A stretch of 64,000 bases of DNA from Azohydromonas australica DSM 1124 (lineage in GTDB: Bacteria > Pseudomonadota > Gammaproteobacteria > Burkholderiales > Burkholderiaceae_C). Below are positions 37,370-45,375 of the stretch, one piece after another; within the stretch, counting starts at the first letter, position 1; the number at the start of each line of letters is the position of its first letter. The notes beneath the pieces were generated by a model. It saw only the letters and a list, made by a program, of their open reading frames with translations. It was not told the DNA's origin and ran no database searches. The stretch covers positions 37,506 to 101,505 of the forward strand of contig NZ_KE387206.1 of the NCBI RefSeq assembly GCF_000430725.1, in the 5' to 3' direction. The position numbers were made by a program, and so were the translations under genes.

Positions 37370-37567
37370 TATGCCCTTGATGTAGCTCACCCGCTGAGCC
37401 TGTGGACAAGCCCGTGGGGATAATCCGCCGGCGGCCTTGCCGGGCCGCTTGCCGGCGGCGCCGCGCGTGCCGCGCCGAGGGGCACGGGCAGGGGGCGGGT
37501 GGTGTCAGGCCCGCGTCCGAAAGCGGTTGTTACGATTCCCGCCGATGCGCGCCAGGGAGGGAGGCCC

Positions 37568-38590
37568 GTGGACCGTACCGAACGCTTCTACCGGATCGAG
37601 ATGCTCATCCGCGCCCGTGCCGGCGGCGGCTGCGTGAGCTTCGCGGAGCTGATGGCCGAGCTGGGCGTCTCGCGCGCCACGCTCAAGCGCGACCTGGAGT
37701 ACCTGCGCGAGCGCATGAACGCGCCCATCGTCTACGACCGTGTCGTCAACGGCTACCGCTTCGCCACGCCGGCCGAGGGCGCGCGCGCCGGCGCCGCGGC
37801 CCGGGCCGCGCACGAGCTGCCGGGGCTGTGGTTCAGCGAGGGCGAGATCCACGCGCTGCTGACCATGCACCAGCTCATCCGCGGCCTCGACGAGGGCGGC
37901 GTGCTGGCGCGCCACCTGCAGCCGCTGCTGGAGCGGCTGCACGGCATGCTGGGCGGCAGCGACGGCGAGTCGCGCGAGCTGATGAAGCGCGTGAAGATCG
38001 CCAGCCCGGCGCGGCGCCCGGTGGCAGCGCGGCATTTCGAGGTGATCGGCAGCGCGCTGACGCGGCGCCAGCGCGTGCACATGCGCTACCGCACGCGCAG
38101 CCGCCAGGAGGTGACCGAGCGCGTGGTCTCGCCGCAGCGCCTGGTGCACTACCGCAACACCTGGTACCTCGACGCCTGGTGCCACCTCACCGAGAAGCTG
38201 CGCCGCTTCGCGCTGGACGCGGTGCTGGAGGCGCGGCTGGTGGAGCAGCGCGCTCGCGACGTGGGCCTGCGCACGGTGGAGGCGGAGTTCGACACGGGCT
38301 ACGGCATCTTCGCCGCCTCGGCCAAGGGCAAGCTGCAGTGGGCCACGCTGCGCTTCACGGCCGAGGCCGCGCAGTGGGTGGCACACGAGCAGTGGCACCC
38401 GGCGCAGCAGGCCACGCTGGAGCGCGACGGCACGCTCACGCTGCAGCTGCCCTACGCCTCCGACACCGAGCTGGTGATGGACGTGCTGCGCCACGGCGAG
38501 CACGTCCGCGTGATCCAGCCCGAGCGCTTGGCCGCGCTGGTGGCGCAGCGCCTGCAGGAGGCCGCGCGCCAGTACCCCGGCGCGGGCTGA
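37568..38590 (+). CDS. WYL-domain transcriptional regulator
   Basis: A 340-residue regulator starting at GTG 37568 with GGGAGG just upstream. An N-terminal winged helix-turn-helix (about residues 1-60; SFAELMAELGVSRATLKRDLEYL) is followed by the WYL domain, whose signature NTWYLDAWCHLTEKLRRF is near residue 196, and a WCX-type C-terminal domain. WYL domains are thought to sense nucleic-acid or nucleotide ligands and often govern DNA repair or phage-defence genes. The SbcD-like gene follows 17 bases after the stop, so this regulator probably controls the operon it heads. Confidence 0.88.
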   Translation: MDRTERFYRIEMLIRARAGGGCVSFAELMAELGVSRATLKRDLEYLRERMNAPIVYDRVVNGYRFATPAEGARAGAAARAAHELPGLWFSEGEIHALLTMHQLIRGLDEGGVLARHLQPLLERLHGMLGGSDGESRELMKRVKIASPARRPVAARHFEVIGSALTRRQRVHMRYRTRSRQEVTERVVSPQRLVHYRNTWYLDAWCHLTEKLRRFALDAVLEARLVEQRARDVGLRTVEAEFDTGYGIFAASAKGKLQWATLRFTAEAAQWVAHEQWHPAQQATLERDGTLTLQLPYASDTELVMDVLRHGEHVRVIQPERLAALVAQRLQEAARQYPGAG

Positions 38591-38607
38591 GGTCCAATCG
38601 GGGGCTT

Positions 38608-39741
38608 ATGACCCGATTCCTGCACACCGCCGACTGGCAGATCGGCCGCCAGTACGGCCGCTTCGCTCCCGACGACGCGATCCCGCTGGCCGAGGCGCGC
38701 TTCCTGGCCGTGGAGCGCATCGCTGCGCTGGCGCGCGAGCGCGGCGTGGACGCCGTGCTGGTGGCCGGCGACGTGTTCGATGCCCAGACCGTCTCCGAGC
38801 GCACGCTGCGCCGCCTGTTCAACGCGATGGCGGCCTTCAGCGGCCCCTGGGTGTTGATTCCCGGCAACCACGACGCGGCCCTGGCCGAGAGCGTGTGGAC
38901 GCGCGCGCGGCGCCTGGGCGCCATCCCGGCGCACGTGCACCTCATCGCCACGCCGGGCGCGCGCGTGTTCGCCGACATCGGCCTGGCGGTGCTGGGCGCG
39001 CCGCTGACGCAGCGCCACACTCACACCGATCTCACCGAGGCCTTCGACCGCCTGGAGACGCCCCCGGGCCTGCTGCGCGTGGGCCTGGCACACGGCAGCG
39101 TGCAGGGACTGCTGGCCGAGGAGATCGACTCGGCCAACCCGATCGCCCCCGACCGCGCGCGCCGCGCCCGCCTGGATTACCTGGCGCTGGGCGACTGGCA
39201 CGGGCTCAAGCAGATCGACGAGCGCACCTGGTACAGCGGCACGCCCGAAGCCGACCGGTTCAAGGGCAACGCGCCGGGGCACGTGCTGGAGGTGGAGATC
39301 GGCGCACCGGGCGCGCTGCCCGTCGTGACACCGCATGCCGTGGGGCGCTACCGCTGGCAGGCGTGGAGCGAGGCGCTGTCGCTGCCCGGCGACGTGGACC
39401 GGCTGGGCGAGGCGCTGGCCGCGCTGGGCGCGGACGACGTGCTCGACCTGACGCTGTCGGGCCGGCTGGACTTGGCGGCGCACCAGCGGCTGCAGGCGCT
39501 GCTGGGCGAGGCGGGGGCGCGGCTGCGCAGCCTGCAGATCGAGCAGGAGGCGCTGCGGCTGGCGCCCACAGAGGAGGACGTCGAGTCGCTGCGCGCCGAC
39601 GGCTACCTGGGCGAGGTGCTGGGCGAGCTGCGCGCGCGCCAGGAAGGCGACGATGTGGCACGCGAGGCGCTGTCGGTGCTGGCCGGGCTGCTGCGCGAGC
39701 GCCAGCAGACGCAGGAGCAAGAGCAGGAGGAAGCGGCATGA
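38608..39741 (+). CDS. SbcD/Mre11-like metallophosphoesterase exonuclease subunit
   Basis: The ATG at 38608 gives 377 residues. Metallophosphoesterase motifs are LHTADWQIGRQYG (motif I), VAGDVFDAQTVSE (II), IPGNHDAAL (III), GLAHGSVQG and LGDWHGLKQ. Motif I has Gln where SbcD/Mre11 normally has His (D-x-H becomes D-W-Q); this may be a subfamily trait and could alter metal binding. It overlaps the SbcC-like ATPase gene by four bases (ATGA) and should form a complex with it. Role: DNA-end processing, or cleavage of foreign or damaged DNA. Confidence 0.85.
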   Translation: MTRFLHTADWQIGRQYGRFAPDDAIPLAEARFLAVERIAALARERGVDAVLVAGDVFDAQTVSERTLRRLFNAMAAFSGPWVLIPGNHDAALAESVWTRARRLGAIPAHVHLIATPGARVFADIGLAVLGAPLTQRHTHTDLTEAFDRLETPPGLLRVGLAHGSVQGLLAEEIDSANPIAPDRARRARLDYLALGDWHGLKQIDERTWYSGTPEADRFKGNAPGHVLEVEIGAPGALPVVTPHAVGRYRWQAWSEALSLPGDVDRLGEALAALGADDVLDLTLSGRLDLAAHQRLQALLGEAGARLRSLQIEQEALRLAPTEEDVESLRADGYLGEVLGELRARQEGDDVAREALSVLAGLLRERQQTQEQEQEEAA

Positions 39742-42395
39742 AGCTGCAGCGCCTGCGTATCGAGCAGTTCAAGCAGTTCCGCCAGCCGCTGGAGCTGGCT
39801 GGGCTGGAGCCGGGGCTGAACCTGTTCACGGGGCCCAACGAGTCGGGCAAGAGCACCATCGTGCGCGCCATCCGCGCGGCGTTCTTCGAACGCTACCGCT
39901 CCAGCAGCGTGCGCGACCTTCAGCCCTGGGGCGACGGCAGCGCCAGCCCCAGCGTGGAGCTGGAGTTCGAGAGCGGCGGCCGCAGTTGGCGGCTGCACAA
40001 GCAGTTCCTGCAGCGCAAGCGCTGCCGACTGCAGGTGGACGCGCAGGCGCTGGAGAACGACGAGGCCGAGCAGCGGCTGTGCGAGCTGCTGGGCTTCCAG
40101 CTGGCGGCGCGCGGCGAGAGCAAGCCGGAGCACTGGGGCATCCCGGGGCTGCTGTGGATCGAGCAGGGCGGCAGCCACCACATCCGCGACGAGGTGCTGC
40201 ACGCCACCGACCACCTGCGCACGGCGCTGCAGGGCTCGCTGGGCGAGGTCGCCAGCACCGCCGGCGACGACGTGCTGGCCCGGGTGCGCAAGGAACGCAG
40301 TGCGCTGCTAACCGAGGAAAAGGGGAAACCTCGCGGCGACTATGCCGAGGCGATCGCGCTGCGCGATCAGCTGCAAGTAGAGCTGCAGGAGACGCAGCAG
40401 CGGCTGGCCCAGTACCGCGAGCAGGTGGACCGGCTGGGCCAGGTTCAGGCCGAGATCGCGCTGGACGAGGCCGAGCGGCCCTGGGAGCCCTTCGAGGCGC
40501 GGCGTGCCGAGGCGCAGAAGCAGCTCGACGGCTTGCAGGCCGCGGCCGAGCAGCTGCAGCGCCAGCGCGAGCAGCTCGCGCCGCTGCAGCGGCAGATCGA
40601 CCTGCTGCAGCAGCAGATCGAGGCCCATGCGCAGCAGCAGCGCTCGCTGGCCCAGCGCGAGGCCGCGCTGGCCGCGGCGCTGCAGGCGCAGGAGCTGGCC
40701 GCGCAGCGGCTGGCCCCGGCGCGGCAGCGGGCCCAGGAGGCGCTGTCGGCACAGCAGGCGGCGCAGGCGCTGCTGGAGCGCGTGCGTGCCCGGCAGTGGC
40801 GCGAGTCGCTGCAGCGCGAGCACGCGGCGGCGGCGCAGCGCGTACGCGGCCTGGAGGGCGCGCTGGCCGAGGCGCAGTCCCACGGCGCGGCGCTGGCCCG
40901 GCTGCGCGAGGTGGCGCAGCGCCAGGCGCTGGACGCGGTGCAGCTCAAGGAGCTGCGCACCCTAGAGCAGCGGCTGCGCGAGCTGGAGCTGCGCCGCGAG
41001 GCGGCGGCGACGCAGCTGCGCTGGCACTTCGACGCCGGCGCCGCGCCGCGGCTGGACGGCGAGCCGCTGGAAGGCCAGGGCGAGCGGCTGCTGCTGCAGC
41101 CCGCGCTGCTGGAGCTGCCGGGGCTGGGCCGGCTGACGGTCACGCCCGGCGGCGCCGACCTGGAGCGGCTGGCGGCACAGCTCGCCGAGGCGCAGGCCGG
41201 GCTGGAGGCGCTGCGGCGCCGGCTGGGCGTGGCCTCGCTGGCCGAGGCCGAGGCGCGCCACGAGCGCCAGCGCGTGCTGGCGGGACAGATCGACACCCGC
41301 CAGGCCCTGCTGGCACAGCTCGCGCCGCACGGCGTGCCGGCGCTGCAGGCGGAAGCCGCGGAGCTGCAGGCCCGGCTGGGCGCGCTGCAGGCGCAGCTCG
41401 CGGCGCTGCCGCCGGCGCAGGAAGGCGACGACGCCTTGCCGCCGCCGGCGCAGGCGGAGCAGGGCGTCAAGGGCGCGGCCCGGCTCTGGGAGCAGGCCCA
41501 GCAGGCGGCGCAGCAGGCGCAGTCCGCGCTGGAGCAGGCACAGGCCGCGGCCGAGCACGCGCGGCGCGAGCACGAGGCGCTGCGGCAGGCGCTGGAGTCC
41601 GGCGAGTCCCGCCTGGCGCTGGAGCGGGCGCAGGGCGAGCGCCTGGCGCTGCTGCGCCAGCGCGAGGACCTAGAGACGCTGCTGCGCGCGAAGCAGGCCG
41701 ACATCGACGCGCTGCGTCCGGACGTGATCCAGCACGACGTGGTGCGGCTGAAGAAGAGCGCCGAGGTGAACTACCAGCAGTACCAGGAGCGCCGCCGCGA
41801 ACGCGAGACGCTGCAGGCGCGGCTGGACGAGGCCGGCGCGCAGGGGCTGGAGGACGCGCTGGCGACGCAGCGCGCGGCGCTGGAGCGCGCGCAGCGCCAC
41901 TGCGCCGAACTGCAGCGCCGGGCGCAGGCGCTGGACCTGCTGGCCAATCTGCTGCTGGAGAAGCGCCGCGCGCTGACGCAGCGGCTGCAGGCGCCGCTGC
42001 AGAAGCACCTGAACCGCTACCTGGGGCTGCTGTTCCCGCGCGCGAGCGTGGAGCTGGACGAGGCGCTGATGCCGGGCCCGCTGCGGCGCGAGGGCGTGGC
42101 GGTATCGGACGGGGAAGGCGCTTTCGAGCAGCTGAGCTTCGGCGCGCGCGAGCAGATGGGGCTGATCAGCCGCCTGGCCTACGCCGACCTGCTGCAGGAG
42201 GCGGGGCGGCCGACGCTGATCCTGCTGGACGATGCGCTGGTGCACAGCGACGCGGGGCGGCTGTCGGCCATGAAGCGCATCCTGTTCGACGCGGCGACGC
42301 GGCACCAGATCCTGGTCTTCAGCTGCCACCCGGAGGCGTGGCGGGACCTGGGGGTGGCGGCGAGGAGCATCGAGGCGCTGCGGCAGGGACGGTAG
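39738..42395 (+). CDS. SbcC/Rad50-like (YhaN-type) AAA ATPase with long coiled coil
   Basis: An 885-residue ATPase. Walker A is TGPNESGKSTI near residue 33. About residues 190-720 are almost entirely coiled coil (Gln/Glu/Ala/Leu-rich). The C-terminal half carries the signature QLSFGAREQMGLI and Walker B LILLDDALVHSD. The family normally has a CxxC zinc hook at the coil apex, but I see none here; the apex region is Pro/Gly-rich instead. Together with the SbcD-like subunit it should act on DNA ends under control of the upstream WYL protein. Confidence 0.85.
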   Translation: MKLQRLRIEQFKQFRQPLELAGLEPGLNLFTGPNESGKSTIVRAIRAAFFERYRSSSVRDLQPWGDGSASPSVELEFESGGRSWRLHKQFLQRKRCRLQVDAQALENDEAEQRLCELLGFQLAARGESKPEHWGIPGLLWIEQGGSHHIRDEVLHATDHLRTALQGSLGEVASTAGDDVLARVRKERSALLTEEKGKPRGDYAEAIALRDQLQVELQETQQRLAQYREQVDRLGQVQAEIALDEAERPWEPFEARRAEAQKQLDGLQAAAEQLQRQREQLAPLQRQIDLLQQQIEAHAQQQRSLAQREAALAAALQAQELAAQRLAPARQRAQEALSAQQAAQALLERVRARQWRESLQREHAAAAQRVRGLEGALAEAQSHGAALARLREVAQRQALDAVQLKELRTLEQRLRELELRREAAATQLRWHFDAGAAPRLDGEPLEGQGERLLLQPALLELPGLGRLTVTPGGADLERLAAQLAEAQAGLEALRRRLGVASLAEAEARHERQRVLAGQIDTRQALLAQLAPHGVPALQAEAAELQARLGALQAQLAALPPAQEGDDALPPPAQAEQGVKGAARLWEQAQQAAQQAQSALEQAQAAAEHARREHEALRQALESGESRLALERAQGERLALLRQREDLETLLRAKQADIDALRPDVIQHDVVRLKKSAEVNYQQYQERRRERETLQARLDEAGAQGLEDALATQRAALERAQRHCAELQRRAQALDLLANLLLEKRRALTQRLQAPLQKHLNRYLGLLFPRASVELDEALMPGPLRREGVAVSDGEGAFEQLSFGAREQMGLISRLAYADLLQEAGRPTLILLDDALVHSDAGRLSAMKRILFDAATRHQILVFSCHPEAWRDLGVAARSIEALRQGR

Positions 42396-42654
42396 GACGG
42401 AATGCGCAAGCAGGGGTGAGGCCAAGGCGGCCAGCCGACTCCGGGGCGGGCACCGCGAGGGCCGCCATGCGCCCCGCCAACACGGCCAATAAGTCACGGG
42501 CAGGACGGTTGCAAGACGTGGGGCGCCGAAGCCCCAATCCTAAGATCGGCCGCCGCGCGCCAAAGGCCCCGCCCGTGCCGGCTTGCCGTGCAGCGGGGTG
42601 GCGCGCTCGGCGCGCGGCGCGCCGCGCTCACCGTCTTGAAAGCTTCGCCAGACC
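42396..42654. other. 259-bp intergenic stretch, nothing recognisable
   Basis: No gene, hairpin terminator or clear promoter boxes are seen between the SbcC-like gene and the broken acyltransferase gene. Confidence 0.5.
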
Positions 42655-43020
42655 ATGTCCAGTCCGCCTTCCGCGCCCAGCGTGTCCTCCAAGATGGAAT
42701 CCATAGAGGGCGCTCGCGCCCTGGCCGCGGTGATGGTGGTGCTGATGCATGCCGCCAGCCTGATGCAGGTGGAGCATTTGTCCGGGCACGTCGGGCTGGG
42801 AAATGTCTTCGGCTTCGGCTACGTGGGGGTGGATTTCTTCTTCGTGCTCAGCGGCTTCATCATCGCCTACGTGAATTATTCCCACCTGGGTAATGCCGGC
42901 AGCTTGCCGCGCTACCTGTGGCGCCGTTTTACCCGCATTTATCCGATTTACTGGATCATCCTGCTGCTGAGCAGCATCCTGACCACGGCGGGGCACCTGG
43001 CTGCCGGCAAGGGTTTTCAG
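42655..43020 (+). pseudogene. Acyltransferase-3 family membrane protein, 5' remnant (122 codons) before an IS
   Basis: The start MESIEGARALAAVMVVLMHAAS carries the catalytic-type His. GYVGVDFFFVLSGFII and RRFTRIYPIYWIILL are membrane helices typical of the acyltransferase-3 (OafA-like) family, which acylates surface sugars. The reading frame runs directly into an IS5-type element at 43021. The remaining 3' end of the same gene appears at 44083-44208. Compared with a usual length of ~350 residues, roughly 190 codons are missing, so the gene is not only interrupted but partly deleted and should be inactive. Confidence 0.85.
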
Positions 43021-44083
43021 GGCTTTGTTGCACAAATAGTGCGGGCGGCGAGTTTCCCCTGACCCCAGGCGGATTTATGCCGCAGCCACCGTTTCAGGTC
43101 GGCCAAGACAGGTGAAGCGGTTGAGCAACGCAGCGCGTATTTGCAGCTCTGCCACCTGACGTTCAAAGGTACGCGCCATGACCCGCTCGCCCAGCAGTTT
43201 GAAACACCTCATCTTGGTTTCCACAAGGCTGCGCCGGTGGTAGCCGCTCCAGGTTTTCCAGATCCGGCGCCCGAGCCGCTGCGTAGCACGCAGGATATCG
43301 TTGCGTGCCTGGGCGCCGGCGGTGCGCCGCTTCCACAGTCGGGCGTTCTTGCGCGTGGGGATCACGGCTGCAGCACCCCGAGCGGCAATAGCTTCATGGC
43401 AGCCTTGGGTGTCGTAGGCGCCGTCGGCACTGACACTCTCGATCGGCTCCTGCTCGGGAATCTGCTGCAGCAGCGTGGGCAGCACCGGCGCGTCGCCCAC
43501 CGAATTGTCGGTGACCTCGATCGCACGGATCTCCAGCGTTTGTGCGTCAATGCCAAGGTGCACCTTGAGCCACTGGCGTCGGTAGTCGGCTCCATGCTGG
43601 CGGCGTTTGCCACTCCCCCTCGCCGAGCATCTTTACGCCGGTGCTGTCCACCAGCAACTGCAGTGCGGCGCTGGGGCAGTAGCCGATCTCCACCTGCAGC
43701 CCTTCCTGACGGCGGCTGAGCGTGCTGAATTCCGGCACCGGCCATGCCAGCCCAGCGAGATTGAGCAGACTCTCCACCATGCCGCAAGTCTGGCGCAGCG
43801 GCAGCCCGAACAGCGCCTTGATGGTCAGGCAAAACTGGATTGCCGCGTCGGTGAACGTGGGGCTGCGACCGCGCTTGCCAGTCGTTGGCGCCACCCACGT
43901 CATGTCCCGGTCAAGCCACACCAGCAACGAGCCTCGCGCCTTGAGCGCCGCGTTGTATTCGCGCCAGTTGGTGGTGCGGTAGCGCTGCGTCTTCTTGTCT
44001 TCGTCTGTCCTCACCGGTCCAGCGTACCGCGGCTGTCAACTCCGGCCGTGCCGATCGCTTCAGCCCATTTGTGCAACAAAGCC
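43021..44083 (-). mobile_element. IS5-family insertion sequence, 1063 bp, with 17-bp terminal inverted repeats
   Basis: The ends are exact inverted repeats: GGCTTTGTTGCACAAAT at 43021-43037 and its complement ATTTGTGCAACAAAGCC at 44067-44083. These termini are characteristic of IS5-type elements common in proteobacteria. The transposase runs on the minus strand and is frameshifted. No target-site duplication is seen (CAG on the left, TGG on the right), which fits a deletion of host DNA next to the element. The insertion lies within an acyltransferase gene. Confidence 0.88.
43075..44014 (-). pseudogene. IS5-family DDE transposase, broken by a one-base frameshift
   Basis: The N-terminal half (44014 down to about 43600) has RGSLLVWLDRDMTWVAPTTG and the first catalytic Asp in LLVDSTGVKMLGEGEWQT. 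The second half continues in another frame with VHLGIDAQTLEIRAIEVTDN, the second Asp in VSADGAYDT and the Glu in SLVETKMRCFK. The break is at about 43613, where ACGCCGCCAGC has one base more than the expected ACGCGCCAGC. All three catalytic acids survive, so reversion or a sequencing error cannot be excluded. As read, no full-length protein is made. Confidence 0.82.
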
Positions 44084-44208
44084 TGGGCGTGACCGTGGGA
44101 ATAGGGTGTGCCATGCTGATCGGCCGCTACGTCGAATTGCTGCTAGTGAATTGGCTCAAGGATTTCCGGGGTCGCCGGCGCAGCCGCTCGGCGGTGGCGG
44201 CGGTTTGA
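44083..44208 (+). pseudogene. Acyltransferase-3 family protein, 3' remnant after the IS
   Basis: Immediately past the right end of the insertion sequence an open frame reads LGVTVGIGCAMLIGRYVELL followed by a Lys/Arg-rich tail, and stops at 44206-44208. This is the shape of the last helix and basic C-terminus of an acyltransferase-3 protein. It continues the gene whose 5' part ends at 43020. Confidence 0.7.
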
Positions 44209-44305
44209 CGGCGAAGCATTTGACAGGTGGCGCCGGGATAGCGCGACCTGTCCGGCCACCACGGCGAGGCTGATTGGGCTTGCGCGCCCGCGGTGCGCAG
44301 AACTC

Positions 44306-44376
44306 ATACGGGTCCCCTGAATCTTTCAAACCCGTATTCCGTTCGCCCTGAGGTATCGAAGGGTCAGCACGAACGG
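44306..44376. repeat. Two adjacent palindromic repeats
   Basis: ATACGGGT (44306-44313) and ACCCGTAT (44330-44337) are perfect 8-base inverted arms with a 16-base loop. Directly after them, CCGTTCG (44339-44345) and CGAACGG (44370-44376) form a second inverted pair around CCTGAGGTATCGAAGG. The second type resembles an intergenic repeat common in betaproteobacterial genomes. They fill the gap between the acyltransferase remnant and the PEP-CTERM-like gene. Confidence 0.6.
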
Positions 44377-44441
44377 GCTTCCAGCGTTCGAAAACCAAGT
44401 GGGATCCGTACCAGGCTTCCGCAACCAGGGCGCCGCGGGCC

Positions 44442-45221
44442 TCAGCCGGCCGTGGCCCGCCGGCGAATGCGCGGAATCCGGGGGAATCGGTCCTCGGCCG
44501 GGGCTGCGGTGGGAAGGGGCCGCAGCGTTCCCGCCCGGCCCGCCGCCCTGCGGTGCCACCATCCCACCAGTCCCACCGCGCCCAGCCCCAGCAGGGCCAG
44601 CGGCAGCAGGTCGGGCTCTTCCACGGGGCTGCCGCCGGGGCCGTTGTCCGGCACCTGCGGGGCCTGCAGCAGCGTCACCGTGGCGAACTGGTCCTGCGCC
44701 GTGTCATTGGCCGTGAAGAACACGTCCCCTAGCGACAGGGCCAGGCGGCCGCCGCGGCCGAAGTCCAGCACCGCGTCGTCCCAGTGGAGTTCGTAGTCCA
44801 CCGCCGGATCGCGCAGCGGGCCCGGCCGCGCCGTGGCCGTGCCGTCCAGCAGCACCTGCTCGCCCGCCAGCGGTGCGCCGAAGCCGAGGTCGAAGAGGGC
44901 CTGCACGCCCAGGTGCCGCGTCTCGGCGTCCGTGATGGTGGCGTTGTTGTTGCCCTCCTCGGAGAGCGCCAGCCATCCGAAGCGGAAGGTGAAGCTTTGG
45001 CCGGCGTCGAGGAGGGAGGTCCGGGGCATCGCGGCACCGGCGACGTGGAAGGTCACGCCGAGGCGGTTGTTGCCCATTCCGTAGCCGCTGTCGGCCGGCA
45101 GGACGAAGGCGGCTTCCTGCACCGCCACGGGCACCGGCGCCGCCATCGGCACCGGTCCTGGAAGCGCCAGCAGCGCCGCGAGGGCCGCCACAGGGGTCCA
45201 TCTGGTGATCGTGACAGCCAT
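44442..45221 (-). CDS. Exported protein with PEP-CTERM-like sorting signal (variant motif)
   Basis: A 259-residue protein with a textbook ribosome site AGGAGG six bases before ATG 45221 and a signal peptide (about residues 1-28). The central part looks like a beta-rich domain with acidic loops. Near residue 200 a linker leads to PVEEPDLLPLALLGLGAVGL, then a Trp/His/Arg cluster. That is the PEP-CTERM layout (short motif, hydrophobic helix, basic end) with EEP in place of the consensus PEP. A further ~30 residues follow the basic cluster, unusual for this signal. It is a probable substrate of the exosortase expected near the left end of the window. Confidence 0.7.
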   Translation of the reverse strand: MAVTITRWTPVAALAALLALPGPVPMAAPVPVAVQEAAFVLPADSGYGMGNNRLGVTFHVAGAAMPRTSLLDAGQSFTFRFGWLALSEEGNNNATITDAETRHLGVQALFDLGFGAPLAGEQVLLDGTATARPGPLRDPAVDYELHWDDAVLDFGRGGRLALSLGDVFFTANDTAQDQFATVTLLQAPQVPDNGPGGSPVEEPDLLPLALLGLGAVGLVGWWHRRAAGRAGTLRPLPTAAPAEDRFPRIPRIRRRATAG

Positions 45222-45331
45222 GACCGCCCTCCTTTCACATCTCTCTTGCCGGGGGCGATTCCATGATGGCGCCCGCGCCCGGGCGCGCCGTGATGCAGAT
45301 CAGGCTTTACAGCCGGCCCGCAAGCCGCCAT

Positions 45332-45354
45332 GAAAAAGGCGGCCGAAGCCGCCT
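45332..45354 (-). terminator. Rho-independent terminator after mmsA
   Basis: On the minus strand AGGCGGC, the loop TTCG and GCCGCCT form a perfect 7-bp hairpin (45337-45354), followed by TTTTTC (T run at 45332-45336). The hairpin lies 21 bases after the mmsA stop. A stable UUCG tetraloop plus a U-run is a convincing terminator. Confidence 0.9.
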
Positions 45355-45375
45355 CTCATGCGCGTTGCGCAGACC

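Noticed and set aside
37401..37409. DnaA box TGTGGACAA and a possible replication origin
   Set aside because: It is one near-match with no cluster of boxes, no AT-rich unwinding region and no dnaA/dnaN neighbours.
43020..44090. Target-site duplication of the IS5 element
   Set aside because: Bases flanking the 17-bp inverted repeats do not match (CAG left, TGG right).
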